Part shown: piece by piece, positions 33,441 to 41,210 of the stretch | Layout: each line of letters begins with the position of its first letter | Numbering within the stretch: the stretch's first letter is position 1 | From: Phytohabitans sp036906915 | Lineage (GTDB): Bacteria > Actinomycetota > Actinomycetes > Mycobacteriales > Micromonosporaceae | Reading direction: 5' to 3' | Assembly (NCBI RefSeq): GCF_036906915.1 | Contig: NZ_JBAKHX010000010.1 | Coordinates: 90,506 to 154,505 of the forward strand | DNA length: 64,000 nt | Notes under the pieces: generated by a model | Databases searched by the model: none | What the model saw: the letters and a program-made list of their open reading frames with translations, nothing else | Told to the model about the DNA's origin: nothing | Position numbers and translations under genes: made by a program

Positions 33441-35735
33441 ATGTTCTCCCATAGACAGCGCGTCGCGCTGGTCGCCGGCGGTGCCGCGGTAGCGGTGACC
33501 GGCACGGGCATGGTGACGGCCGCCGCCGCGTCGGCTGCGGCTGGTTGCCAGGTCGAATACGCCATCGCCAGTCAGTGGCAGGGCGGTTTCGGCGCGAACG
33601 TCACCATCACGAACCTCGGCGATCCGGTCAACGGCTGGACGCTGCGGTGGTCGTACGGTGCCGGGCAGACGGTCAGCCAGGCGTGGAACGCCGCCGTCAC
33701 GCAGTCTGGCAGCCAGGTCACCGCGACCAACCTCGGCTACAACGGCGCAATCTCCACCAACGGCACCGCGTCGTTCGGGTTCAATGGCTTGTGGACCGGC
33801 AGCAATCCCGTACCCGGCGCTTTCACGCTCAACGGCACCACCTGCACCGGAACCGTGGCGCCGACCACCGCACCCGCCACGTCAAACCCGCCAACACCGC
33901 CACCCACCACGCCGCCCACCACCCAACCGCCAGCGTCAGGAAGCCGGGCGATGGAAAACCTCGGCCGGGGCGTAGTCGCGGTGCGCGCGAGCAGCAGCAG
34001 CGTCCTCGTCAGCTGGCGTCTACTTGGCCTGGACCCAGACGGCATCGGCTTCAACGTGTACCGATCCGCAGCGGGCGGCACGTACGTGAAGCTCAACTCG
34101 TCGGTGCTGACCGGGGGAACCAACTACCAGGACACCACCGCAAATCTGGCGCAGGCCAACAGCTATCACGTGCGCCCGGTGGTGGACGGGGTGGAGCAAG
34201 CCGCGAGTGCGGCGTTCACATTGAGCGCGAACCACGCGACTGAGCCGGTGGTGCGCGTCCCCCTGCGTGCCGGCGGAGCGATAAAATTCGTCTGGGTCGG
34301 TGACCTGGATGGTGACGGCGAGTACGACTACGTGCTGGACCGGCAGACCTCGCCGCAGACCTTGGAGGCGTACCGGAGCAACGGCCAGTTCCTGTGGTCG
34401 ATGAACATGGGCCCGAACAGCACCAACCAGAACAACATCGAGGGCGGATCGTCCACAATCGACGTCGGCCACAACGACGGCGTCACCGTGTACGACCTCG
34501 ACAGCGACGGCCGCGCCGAGGTCGCGGTGCGGATCGCCAACGGCGTCGTGTTCGGCAACGGCGCCACGTACAACGGCTTGAGCGGCAACACCCGCCAGGC
34601 CATCGCGATCCTCGACGGCATGACCGGCGCGCCGAGGGCGACCGCCGCGGTGCCCACCGACTACCTGTCCGACGGGCCGATGTACGCCCGTTTCGGTGTC
34701 GGGCACCTCGACGGCACCACCCCCAGCCTCGTCGCGTACATGAAGAACCGGATCGGCTCCGGCAGCTTCAACCTCATGTACACCGCCTGGCGATTCGCCG
34801 GCAGCTCGCTCACGATGCAGTGGAAGTTCCTGCGCGGCAACCAGAACCTGCCCGACGGGCACAACACCCGCATCATCGACGTGGACGGCGATGGCAAGGA
34901 CGAGGTCGGTGAGATCGGATTCCTGCTCAACGGCAACGGTGCCCTGCGCTACTCGCTGGCTCCCCACGGCATCGTGCACGGCGACCGCTGGTTCATCACC
35001 GACATCGACCCCGCCCGGCCCGGCCTGGAAGGGTACGGCATCCAGCAGGACCACCCGAGCGGATTGCTCGACTACTACTACGACGCCGACACCGGCCGCA
35101 TGATCTGGCAACACCGCACCAACGCCCCCGGCGCCGACGCGGGCCGCGGCATGGTCGCCGACATCGACCCCCGTCACGCCGGCATGGAAACCTGGTCCTT
35201 CAACGGCGAGGTCAACTACACCAGCACCCCCAACGGCCTCTACAACGCCGCGACCAACCGGTTGGTCGAGCCCAACACCAGGAAACAGCCGTGGCCGCAC
35301 ATGGGTGTCTGGTGGGACGGCGACCTCCTGCGGGAGCTGTTCTCCAACGAACCCACCCCCGACAACCGCGACGCCAGAATCGTCAAGTGGGACCCGGCCA
35401 ACCCATCCGACCCCTGGGCGGTACCCCGACAGGTGACCTTCTCGCAGTACGGCGCTGTCACCGCCCTGGGCAACAGCGTCTACCCCACCCTCATCGCCGA
35501 CATCCTCGGCGACTGGCGGGAAGAGGTGGTACTGCCCAGCCCAGAATTCGACGAACTCGTCATCTTCACCACCGACCGGGCGACCAGCACCAGGCTGTAC
35601 ACCCTGGCCCACAACCCCGCCTACCGCAACAGCATGACCCTCAAGGGCTACCTGCAATCCGGCAACGTCGACTACTTCCTCGGCCACGGCATGTCCCAGC
35701 CGCCCAGACCAGCCATCACGTACGCCAGGAAGTAG
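33441..35735 (+). CDS. Secreted rhamnogalacturonan lyase (PL11) with N-terminal CBM2
   Basis: 764 residues. Signal peptide 1-33 (FSHRQRVALVAGGAAVAV then AxA cleavage), CBM2 cellulose-binding module about 34-140 (CQVEYAIASQWQGGFGANVT, GWTLRW, SFGFNG), Thr/Pro linker about 143-170, then the PL11 beta-propeller (AMENLGRGVVAVR, WVGDLDGDGEYDYVLDRQTS, DLDSDGRAEVAVR, IIDVDGDGKDEVGEIGFLLN; the Asp-rich loops bind calcium) ending in FLGHGMSQPPRPAITY. It cleaves the rhamnose-galacturonic acid backbone of rhamnogalacturonan I by beta-elimination outside the cell. The CBM2 anchors it to cellulose in plant walls. ATG 33441 was chosen as start of the signal peptide; GGAG lies upstream. Confidence 0.93.
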   Translation: MFSHRQRVALVAGGAAVAVTGTGMVTAAAASAAAGCQVEYAIASQWQGGFGANVTITNLGDPVNGWTLRWSYGAGQTVSQAWNAAVTQSGSQVTATNLGYNGAISTNGTASFGFNGLWTGSNPVPGAFTLNGTTCTGTVAPTTAPATSNPPTPPPTTPPTTQPPASGSRAMENLGRGVVAVRASSSSVLVSWRLLGLDPDGIGFNVYRSAAGGTYVKLNSSVLTGGTNYQDTTANLAQANSYHVRPVVDGVEQAASAAFTLSANHATEPVVRVPLRAGGAIKFVWVGDLDGDGEYDYVLDRQTSPQTLEAYRSNGQFLWSMNMGPNSTNQNNIEGGSSTIDVGHNDGVTVYDLDSDGRAEVAVRIANGVVFGNGATYNGLSGNTRQAIAILDGMTGAPRATAAVPTDYLSDGPMYARFGVGHLDGTTPSLVAYMKNRIGSGSFNLMYTAWRFAGSSLTMQWKFLRGNQNLPDGHNTRIIDVDGDGKDEVGEIGFLLNGNGALRYSLAPHGIVHGDRWFITDIDPARPGLEGYGIQQDHPSGLLDYYYDADTGRMIWQHRTNAPGADAGRGMVADIDPRHAGMETWSFNGEVNYTSTPNGLYNAATNRLVEPNTRKQPWPHMGVWWDGDLLRELFSNEPTPDNRDARIVKWDPANPSDPWAVPRQVTFSQYGAVTALGNSVYPTLIADILGDWREEVVLPSPEFDELVIFTTDRATSTRLYTLAHNPAYRNSMTLKGYLQSGNVDYFLGHGMSQPPRPAITYARK

Positions 35736-35892
35736 CCCTCGCCCTGCCACGGCGCCCACACGCTCCGGGCGAACGCCATGCTCCCGTGGGCGTCGGCCCC
35801 ACCGGCCGGCGCCCACGACCGAGGAACTGCGAATCTCTCGATACCGAGGATGCGGGCATTGACCGCGCCGGAGTGGAAGGCACCGTCGCCAA

Positions 35893-35982
35893 ACGGCGCT
35901 GTCGTCGTGGGTGTTCCTCATCGTGCGCAACGAGTGCCTGCGCCGGCTACGCCGGCGCGGTGGGACGACCTCGACGGCGTGA
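35893..35982 (+). pseudogene. ECF sigma factor region 2 fragment
   Basis: This frame reads TALSSWVFLIVRNECLRRLR then RRG and a stop at 35980-35982. The W-x-F-x-I-x-RNECLRRLRRR pattern is the end of sigma-70 region 2 in ECF factors. About 30 residues remain and neither region 4 nor a start is recognisable. It lies in the 580-base space between the lyase and the PadR gene; the rest of that space shows nothing I can assign except the PadR operator. Confidence 0.4.
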
Positions 35983-36288
35983 TCGCCGCGCTGCCCGACC
36001 TCCCTCTGGCTCAGCGGATAGGGCCGGGGTCGCGGTGCGATGTTGATGCTTGCCATTGTTAGCGGACGCGTGACGCCACGGCGCAGCAGACGCGAGGAGG
36101 ATGCGTCCGCCGGATCGTCAGCGCAGGAGGTCAAGGTCGTCCCAGGCGTCCAATGCAAGATCGGCAGGATGCGCCCTGGGCACCATAGCGCCGGCTGGGC
36201 TTCTGGGGGGGTCGCCGCGGGCGCCGCCGCCCTGGTCACCCGGCTTGGCGGAAGGTCGGCGCCCGACACCTAGCACGGGCGTAGCAGG

Positions 36289-36307
36289 ATATCTTGTGTT
36301 CCGATAT
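36289..36307 (+). promoter_or_regulatory. Inverted repeat before padR-like gene
   Basis: ATATC (36289-36293) and GATAT (36303-36307) are separated by nine bases and end nine bases before the GTG start, inside an AT-rich patch. This is a likely autoregulatory operator of the PadR protein. Confidence 0.5.
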
Positions 36308-36316
36308 ATTGTGGCA

Positions 36317-36640
36317 GTGACCGAGCCTGCCTTCTTCATTCTCACCGCGTTGGTCAGCGGCCCACGCCACGGCTACGGCATCGTCGGCGAGGTGGCCGAG
36401 CTGTCGCACGGCAGCGTGCGCCTCAAGATCGGCACGCTGTATGGAGTACTCGACCGCCTGGTCGGCGATTGCCTGGTTGAACTCGACCGCGAGGAGGCCG
36501 AGCAGGGGCGGCTGCGCCGCTACTACCGGCTGACCGGGTCCGGTCGGCGCGAGCTCGCCGCCGAAGCGGACCGCCGTGCGGCCAACGCCCGCATCGCCAT
36601 CGACCGGCTACGCGCCTTCGGCCCCGAGACCGCCGCATGA
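36317..36640 (+). CDS. PadR family transcriptional regulator
   Basis: 107 residues from the GTG at 36317: FILTALVSGPRHGYGIVGEV, then VRLKIGTLYGVLDRLVGDCL and RRYYRLTGSGRREL, the PadR winged helix with its G-T-L-Y recognition helix, followed by one C-terminal dimer helix. This is the short PadR-s2 type that represses a downstream membrane-protein gene. The upstream open frame has no family sequence, which decides the start. Its stop overlaps the next ATG (ATGA). Confidence 0.9.
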   Translation: MTEPAFFILTALVSGPRHGYGIVGEVAELSHGSVRLKIGTLYGVLDRLVGDCLVELDREEAEQGRLRRYYRLTGSGRRELAAEADRRAANARIAIDRLRAFGPETAA

Positions 36641-37659
36641 GCCGCCTTGACGAGCGCTACCGCGCCGTGCTGCGGCTGCTGCCCGCCGACTACCGGGCGC
36701 GGTGGGAGCAGGAGATGGTTGCTGCGTTCCTGGAGAGCATGGAGACCGGCGACCCCGAACAGGACGAGTATGTGCGGGACTACGGCCGGCCGAGCTGGTC
36801 GGAGGTGGGCAGCGTGGCCGCCCTCGCTGTGCGGCTGCGCCTCGGCGGCGCCGGCACGCCGCGGTCGGTGACCTGGGGCGCGGCCGTCCGGCTGGCCGTG
36901 TTGATGGCCCTGCTCGCCAACGCGGTATCCGGCACCTCGGGCGCCGCCTTTCGGCTGTGGCTGGCCGGCACCCTCTCCTGGCTGCCCGACCCGCCGGCCA
37001 CCTGGATGGCCCAGATCCCGTCCGGGTTCTGGTACGTGTCTTCCGACCTCAGTGGGCTGTTCTGGCTTGCCGCATACGTGGCGTTCCTCAATGGACACCT
37101 GGCGGCCGGGCGCGCGTTCATCGGGCTCGGGATGCTGCCCGGCGCCGTCGTCGCAGTCATCTCCACAGTGGGTCTCATGGGCGTGTCACCGTCCGTTACG
37201 CTCTGGACCGCCCTTCTGGCCGACGGTGCGCTGCTGCTCGGGACGGTCGCCTTCCAGCCGGGTGCGGCGCCCGTGCGGATCCGGCCATGGCTATGGGCCC
37301 TGCCGGTCGGCGTCGTCACGGTCGCCGGCCTCTGGCTCGGTATCGTCGCCACCGCGCTGCTGGACTGGGCCGGACTACACGCCGTGCTGGCCGTGGCCGC
37401 TGCGCTGGCATACCTCGGCGGCATCGCCCTGCGCCTCCTGCGGCCGGCAGCCGCGTGGTCGCTAGCGCTGCTGGTGCTCGTGGTGGCCGTGCTGGCGGCG
37501 CGGCTGATCACGCTACTCGACTACGCGATGCTCGACCCAGCCTCTGACCGCGCGGCCTGGCTAGCCGTCGGGGCCGCCGAGGCCGCCATGCTGCTCGCCG
37601 TAGGCGCGCCGTTGGCCGTGCTCGCCGCCCGCGCACTGCCCAGGAGGGTGCCCGCATGA
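36637..37659 (+). CDS. PadR-coupled integral membrane protein
   Basis: 340 residues. The first 60 are a soluble helical part (ERYRAVLRLLPADYRARWEQ, then EMVAAFLESME), the usual front of membrane proteins encoded directly after PadR regulators in actinobacteria. About eight hydrophobic segments follow. Overlap with padR by four bases indicates co-expression. No transport motif is visible; function unknown. Confidence 0.78.
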   Translation: MSRLDERYRAVLRLLPADYRARWEQEMVAAFLESMETGDPEQDEYVRDYGRPSWSEVGSVAALAVRLRLGGAGTPRSVTWGAAVRLAVLMALLANAVSGTSGAAFRLWLAGTLSWLPDPPATWMAQIPSGFWYVSSDLSGLFWLAAYVAFLNGHLAAGRAFIGLGMLPGAVVAVISTVGLMGVSPSVTLWTALLADGALLLGTVAFQPGAAPVRIRPWLWALPVGVVTVAGLWLGIVATALLDWAGLHAVLAVAAALAYLGGIALRLLRPAAAWSLALLVLVVAVLAARLITLLDYAMLDPASDRAAWLAVGAAEAAMLLAVGAPLAVLAARALPRRVPA

Positions 37660-37745
37660 CATCGGCGGTCGCGCGAGCCAGCGGCTCCCCGCCCCTGCCC
37701 CCGGCACGCTGGACATTTCCCGCAAGGGACGAGCCGGAAGCATGA
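37656..37745 (+). CDS. Possible translationally coupled 29-residue ORF
   Basis: An ATG overlaps the previous stop (ATGA) and its own TGA overlaps the ATG of the following gene (ATGA), so the ORF exactly bridges two genes. The product MTSAVARASGSPPLPPARWT plus nine residues is Pro/Ala-rich and resembles no known family. It could be a coupling element and not a functional peptide. Confidence 0.25.
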   Translation: MTSAVARASGSPPLPPARWTFPARDEPEA

Positions 37746-38257
37746 GAACCCAGACCCCGTACGGAGACGTCCACCTGGTCTTCGAATTCCAGCGGCAGGC
37801 CCCCCGGCTGGACACCTCCGGCTGGCAGGAAGTGGTCGAAGGCAGCATGCGGTTCGCCGCCGAAATCCTCCTGACCAACCCGGCCGATCAGTACGTCGGA
37901 GATGGGACGCCGCAGATCATTGCCACCGGCGAGATGCTGGAGCTCTCGCCCGACCGGCGTGGTGCTCGTATCACGACGTGCGGATGGGGAGACAAGAACC
38001 TGTACGGCGCTGTTATCGCTTTCACCCGAGCCCTTCCCTCCGAGGCACGGAAGTGGGAGATCGAAGCGGAGTTCACGCTGACGGGGCCGGGCGGCCAGAT
38101 GTGGATCGTGCCCAACGAGGACGAGGAGTACGCCGATTTCCTGCCGTTGCCTGACCCGGGCCCGGAAAACAGGTGGCACATCATCGTCTACGTGCGTGGC
38201 CGCGACTCGCGCCGCGAGGACGGCGAGTATTACGTGACGGTCTGGCCTGAGGCGTAG
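37742..38257 (+). CDS. Hypothetical protein
   Basis: 171 residues, acidic, no signal peptide or membrane segment. Sequence begins MRTQTPYGDVHLVFEFQRQA and contains many alternating hydrophobic residues (VYVRGRDSRREDGEYYVTVW), suggesting a beta-sandwich or lipocalin-like fold. I do not recognise the family. It may share a transcript with padR and the membrane protein through the short bridging ORF. Confidence 0.6.
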   Translation: MRTQTPYGDVHLVFEFQRQAPRLDTSGWQEVVEGSMRFAAEILLTNPADQYVGDGTPQIIATGEMLELSPDRRGARITTCGWGDKNLYGAVIAFTRALPSEARKWEIEAEFTLTGPGGQMWIVPNEDEEYADFLPLPDPGPENRWHIIVYVRGRDSRREDGEYYVTVWPEA

Positions 38258-38557
38258 GCGGGCACCGGCAAAGGCCTCGTACCGCTACTCGCCCGCACGC
38301 GCAGGCTGTTTGCTTGACGCCCAGCGGCGTGAGTTCCCCCCGGTTTCACCGTGATGGAGGAGCTGCTACGCCAGGACAGCGCGACGGCGAGTTCCGCCGC
38401 TTCGGTACCCGGGGTGATGGCGGTGGCGGTGATGGCGCTGCGAAACGCCGTCATCGGCCAGCTCGCCGCCGATCACCGAGAGCGAGTGTCCCGTGCCTGA
38501 CCGAGGTCACCGAGGGCCGCGCGGGCACCCCCGATGGGCCGTCCCCGCATCCCTCAC
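38258..38557. other. Gene-poor spacer with one unassigned ORF
   Basis: The 425-base gap before the esterase gene holds a 48-codon frame (38354-38500) beginning MEELLRQDSATASSAASVPG and ending IGQLAADHRERVSRA. It could be a C-terminal gene remnant but matches no family I know. The later part of the gap holds a hairpin and the esterase promoter, listed separately. Confidence 0.3.
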
Positions 38558-38587
38558 CGAGGACCGGGCGCTTGCGCCCGGCCCTCG
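38558..38587 (+). terminator. GC-rich hairpin before the esterase promoter
   Basis: CCGGGCGC (38564-38571) pairs with GCGCCCGG (38574-38581) around a two-base loop, extended by CGAGG/CCTCG after one mismatch. It isolates the esterase promoter from upstream transcription. Confidence 0.6.
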
Positions 38588-38623
38588 TCGTTACGGGGGC
38601 CCCACGAAAAGTGAGCCACTCTG

Positions 38624-38653
38624 TTGACGGTCGTCACAGAATTTTCTAACGTT
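38624..38653 (+). promoter_or_regulatory. Promoter with AACGTT operator core for CE1-type esterase
   Basis: TTGACG (38624-38629), a 17-base spacer, and TAACGT (38647-38652) form a good promoter. The -10 lies inside TCTAACGTTTTCAG, which shares the AACGTT core with the operators near 33170 and 61105. A LacI-family repressor bound here would block the -10. Confidence 0.6.
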
Positions 38654-38682
38654 TTCAGTGATGTCCTTCGATGGAGGTGCTC

Positions 38683-39990
38683 ATGAATCGAATGAAGACC
38701 GCGATCGCGGCCGTCGCCAGTGGAGTGCTGGCCACGGCCGCCGCGGTCATCCTGTCCTCACCGGCATCCGCGGCGTCGTTGGTGGAGGTGACGAGCTTCG
38801 GCGACAACCCGGGCGGGATGCGCATGCACATCTACGTGCCGGACTCCCGCCCTACCAACCCGGCGATCGTGGTGGCCATGCACGGCTGCGGCGGCTCCGG
38901 CCCGGGCTTCTACCAGCAGAGCGAGTTCGCCCGCCTCGCCGATCAGTACGGGTACATCGTCATCTACCCCAGCGCCATGCAAGAGGCCGGCTTCGGCAGA
39001 TGCTTCGACACCTGGTCTGCGGCGTCCAAGCGCCGCGGCGGCGGCAGTGACCCGGTCTCGATCGTCTCGATGGTCAACTACGCGAACCGCCAGCACGGCG
39101 GCGACCTCAACCGCGTCTACGCGACGGGCAGCTCGTCCGGCGGCATGATGACCCAGCACATGCTCGCCGTCTACCCCGACCTGTTCAAGGCCGGCGCGTC
39201 GTTCATGGGCGTACCTTTCGGCTGCTTCGCCAACGCGGCCGACTACCCGCCCGGCAGCAGCCAGTGCACCGGCGGAAGCATGAACCGCACCCCGCAGCAG
39301 TGGGGCGACCTGGTCCGGCAGGCGTATCCCGGCTACACCGGTGCGCGCCCCCGGGTCCAGCTGTGGCATGGCGCCAACGACACGCTGGTGCCGTTCTCGC
39401 TGCTGCAGGAGTCCGTCGACCAGTGGACCAACGTCCACGGGCTGAGCCTCACCCCGACGTCCACGGACAACCCACAGTCCAGCTGGACCCGGCGTCGGTT
39501 CAGTGACAAGGTCGAGGCGATCGCGGTCAGCGGTGCCGGGCACAACCTGCCGATGAGCGGGATGGCGCTGTACGCCCTCCAGTTCTTCGGAATCACGTCG
39601 ACGCAGCCCACCACTCCCCCGCCCACCACCACCGCGCCACCCACCAGCACCCCACCCACGAGCCCGCCAGCCGGTACGGGTTGCCGGGTCGGCTACACCG
39701 CCAACAGCTGGAACACCGGCTTCACCGCCACCGTCGCCATCACCAACAGCGGCAGCGCACCGGTCAACGGCTGGACCCTCCAGTGGACGTGGTCGGGCAA
39801 CCAGCAGGTGACCAGCGCCTGGAGCGCCACGGTCGCGCAGTCCGGCAACCAGGTGACCGCCCGCAACGCCGCCTGGAATGGCACGATCGCCGCCAGCGGC
39901 AGCGTCAGCTTCGGCTTCCAGGCCACCTACAGCGGCGCCAACAACGCGCCGACCCAGTTCACCCTCAACGGCACGGCTTGCGCCGGCTAA
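38683..39990 (+). CDS. Secreted PHB-depolymerase-type esterase (CE1, acetylxylan/feruloyl esterase) with CBM2
   Basis: 435 residues. Signal peptide about 1-31, catalytic domain about 32-310 with oxyanion motif AMHGCGGSG (65-73), nucleophile elbow GSSSG (Ser151 the likely nucleophile), GANDTLVPF (Asp region) and GAGHNLP (catalytic His), then a Thr/Pro linker and a C-terminal CBM2 (CRVGYTANSWNTGFTATVAI, GWTLQWTW, SFGFQA). Proteins of this layout remove acetyl or feruloyl groups from plant hemicellulose or pectin. PHB hydrolysis is less likely given the cellulose-binding module. ATG 38683 was chosen because GGAGG stands six bases upstream. Confidence 0.9.
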   Translation: MNRMKTAIAAVASGVLATAAAVILSSPASAASLVEVTSFGDNPGGMRMHIYVPDSRPTNPAIVVAMHGCGGSGPGFYQQSEFARLADQYGYIVIYPSAMQEAGFGRCFDTWSAASKRRGGGSDPVSIVSMVNYANRQHGGDLNRVYATGSSSGGMMTQHMLAVYPDLFKAGASFMGVPFGCFANAADYPPGSSQCTGGSMNRTPQQWGDLVRQAYPGYTGARPRVQLWHGANDTLVPFSLLQESVDQWTNVHGLSLTPTSTDNPQSSWTRRRFSDKVEAIAVSGAGHNLPMSGMALYALQFFGITSTQPTTPPPTTTAPPTSTPPTSPPAGTGCRVGYTANSWNTGFTATVAITNSGSAPVNGWTLQWTWSGNQQVTSAWSATVAQSGNQVTARNAAWNGTIAASGSVSFGFQATYSGANNAPTQFTLNGTACAG

Positions 39991-39999
39991 GCGGCGCCC

Positions 40000-40037
40000 G
40001 CCGGGGTGGGCCGGACTGACCGTAGGCTCACCCCGGC
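40000..40037. terminator. Bidirectional terminator between esterase and paaX-like gene
   Basis: GCCGGGGTGGGC (40000-40011) pairs with GCTCACCCCGGC (40026-40037) with one G-T pair and a 14-base loop, located between the convergent ends at 39990 and 40069. Confidence 0.7.
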
Positions 40038-40068
40038 GTGTACCGAATTGGCCTCCCTGGGCGGGCGG

Positions 40069-40920
40069 TCACCCCGCGGCTGAGACCTCGACGGCGTCGA
40101 CCACCTGGTCGAGAATCCTTTGGACGCGCGGGTTGAGCTGGTTGTGGCGGTGCCGGAAGATCTCCTCGGCGGTGACCGCGGGCCAGTTCGGTGGCAGGTG
40201 TCGCAGCGGTATCCGGGGATCGTCGCGCACGATCAGCAGCCACTCGCTGACCAACCAAAGCTGCCGTGCCAGGTCGTCCGGGGCGGCCGGCAGCGGCCGC
40301 GGGGTGTCCCAGCGGCGCAGGAACTGCTGGTACCGCCCGGCGATCGCGGACAGGTCGTAGGCGTCGCGGACCATCTGCCCGACAGCTGCCGGTTCCGCCG
40401 GCTCGGCGTAGAACACCTGGACATGATCGCGCAGCTGCCCATCGGGCAGCAGGGCGGAGACGTCGACCCTGCCCGGCGCGATCCACATCCCGCTGCGCAG
40501 CAGACCGAAGCCGGCCCAGCGCAGCCGGGAGCGGAGCAGATGGCGCTCGTCGCGGCGGGACTCAGGCAGCGAGAACCCGAGCAGGGTCCAGCGGCCGTCC
40601 GGATCCCGGTTGACCGCTCCGGCGCGCCACAACCGGTGCTCGCCTTCGGCCAGGACCGCTTGGGCCTGCGGCGTCAGCCCGAAGTACATCTTTCGGCCGC
40701 GGCGATGGCGGGCCAGCAGGCCGTGGTTCACCATTCGGGTAAGTGTGGACCGGGTGGCCTGCTCGGATATGCCGAGCCGCTCCATCACGGCAAGGTAACT
40801 GCCGGAAAATACGGCGATGTCGCGACCGAGCACCGCCTTGCCGAGGAAGGTCAGCAGGAGGGTCTGCGGTCGCACGCCAGCCGGTGGACCAGGCGCTGCC
40901 ACCGGCCCAGAATAGGGCAT
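40069..40920 (-). CDS. PaaX family transcriptional regulator
   Basis: 283 residues. PaaX N-terminal winged helix (LLLTFLGKAVLGRD, then LGISEQATRSTLTRMVNHGL and RRGRKMYFGLT), central Cas2-like domain (WTLLGFSLPESRRDERHLLR, RSRLRWAGFGLLRSGMWIAP) and C-terminal domain (YQQFLRRWDTPRPLP). In E. coli PaaX represses phenylacetate degradation in response to phenylacetyl-CoA; actinobacterial paralogues control varied genes. No paa genes are near. Upstream on the same strand lie a decayed carboxylesterase and an intact secreted hydrolase. Confidence 0.9.
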   Translation of the reverse strand: MPYSGPVAAPGPPAGVRPQTLLLTFLGKAVLGRDIAVFSGSYLAVMERLGISEQATRSTLTRMVNHGLLARHRRGRKMYFGLTPQAQAVLAEGEHRLWRAGAVNRDPDGRWTLLGFSLPESRRDERHLLRSRLRWAGFGLLRSGMWIAPGRVDVSALLPDGQLRDHVQVFYAEPAEPAAVGQMVRDAYDLSAIAGRYQQFLRRWDTPRPLPAAPDDLARQLWLVSEWLLIVRDDPRIPLRHLPPNWPAVTAEEIFRHRHNQLNPRVQRILDQVVDAVEVSAAG

Positions 40921-40944
40921 CGATGCCGGGCACTATCTTTCCGT

Positions 40945-41197
40945 TTACGGTGTCCAGTAGGCGCATTGGTGCTCGGCGACGAATCTCGCGTCGGAAACGG
41001 GGCGGCTCTCCCCGCCGGCCCGTAGCGACAAGGACTCCCCGGTGCGGTCGTACCGTGGCCACCGCGCCAGCCCATGGGCGTTTGGCGTGCCGTATCGGGT
41101 GAACGCGCCCCAGTAGCGCTTCATCTCCGTGGCCAGTTGTCGGGGTACCGAGCGTGCCGGCCAGGACCGCCGCGACCAGGCATGCGAACGGACGCAT
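40945..41197 (-). pseudogene. Collapsed secreted carboxylesterase (type B)
   Basis: At 41197 an ATG opens a signal-peptide-like MRPFACLVAAVLAGTLG. In another frame from about 41140 to the TAA at 40945-40947 the sequence reads EMKRYWGAFTRYGTPNAHGL, ARWPRYDRTGESLSL and PVSDARFVAEHQCAYW. This is the unmistakable C terminus of type B carboxylesterases (RYWxxFARxGDPN ... CAFW). The roughly 430 residues between signal peptide and C terminus have been deleted and the joint is frameshifted. Confidence 0.7.
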
Positions 41198-41210
41198 GAC
41201 GGCGCCCCGG

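Noticed and set aside
34020..36269. Long minus-strand open frame (749 codons) opposite the rhamnogalacturonan lyase
   Set aside because: It mirrors the codon structure of the lyase gene, is Val/Gly/Ala-rich without any domain, and extends over its signal peptide region and remnants; it is a GC-driven antisense shadow.
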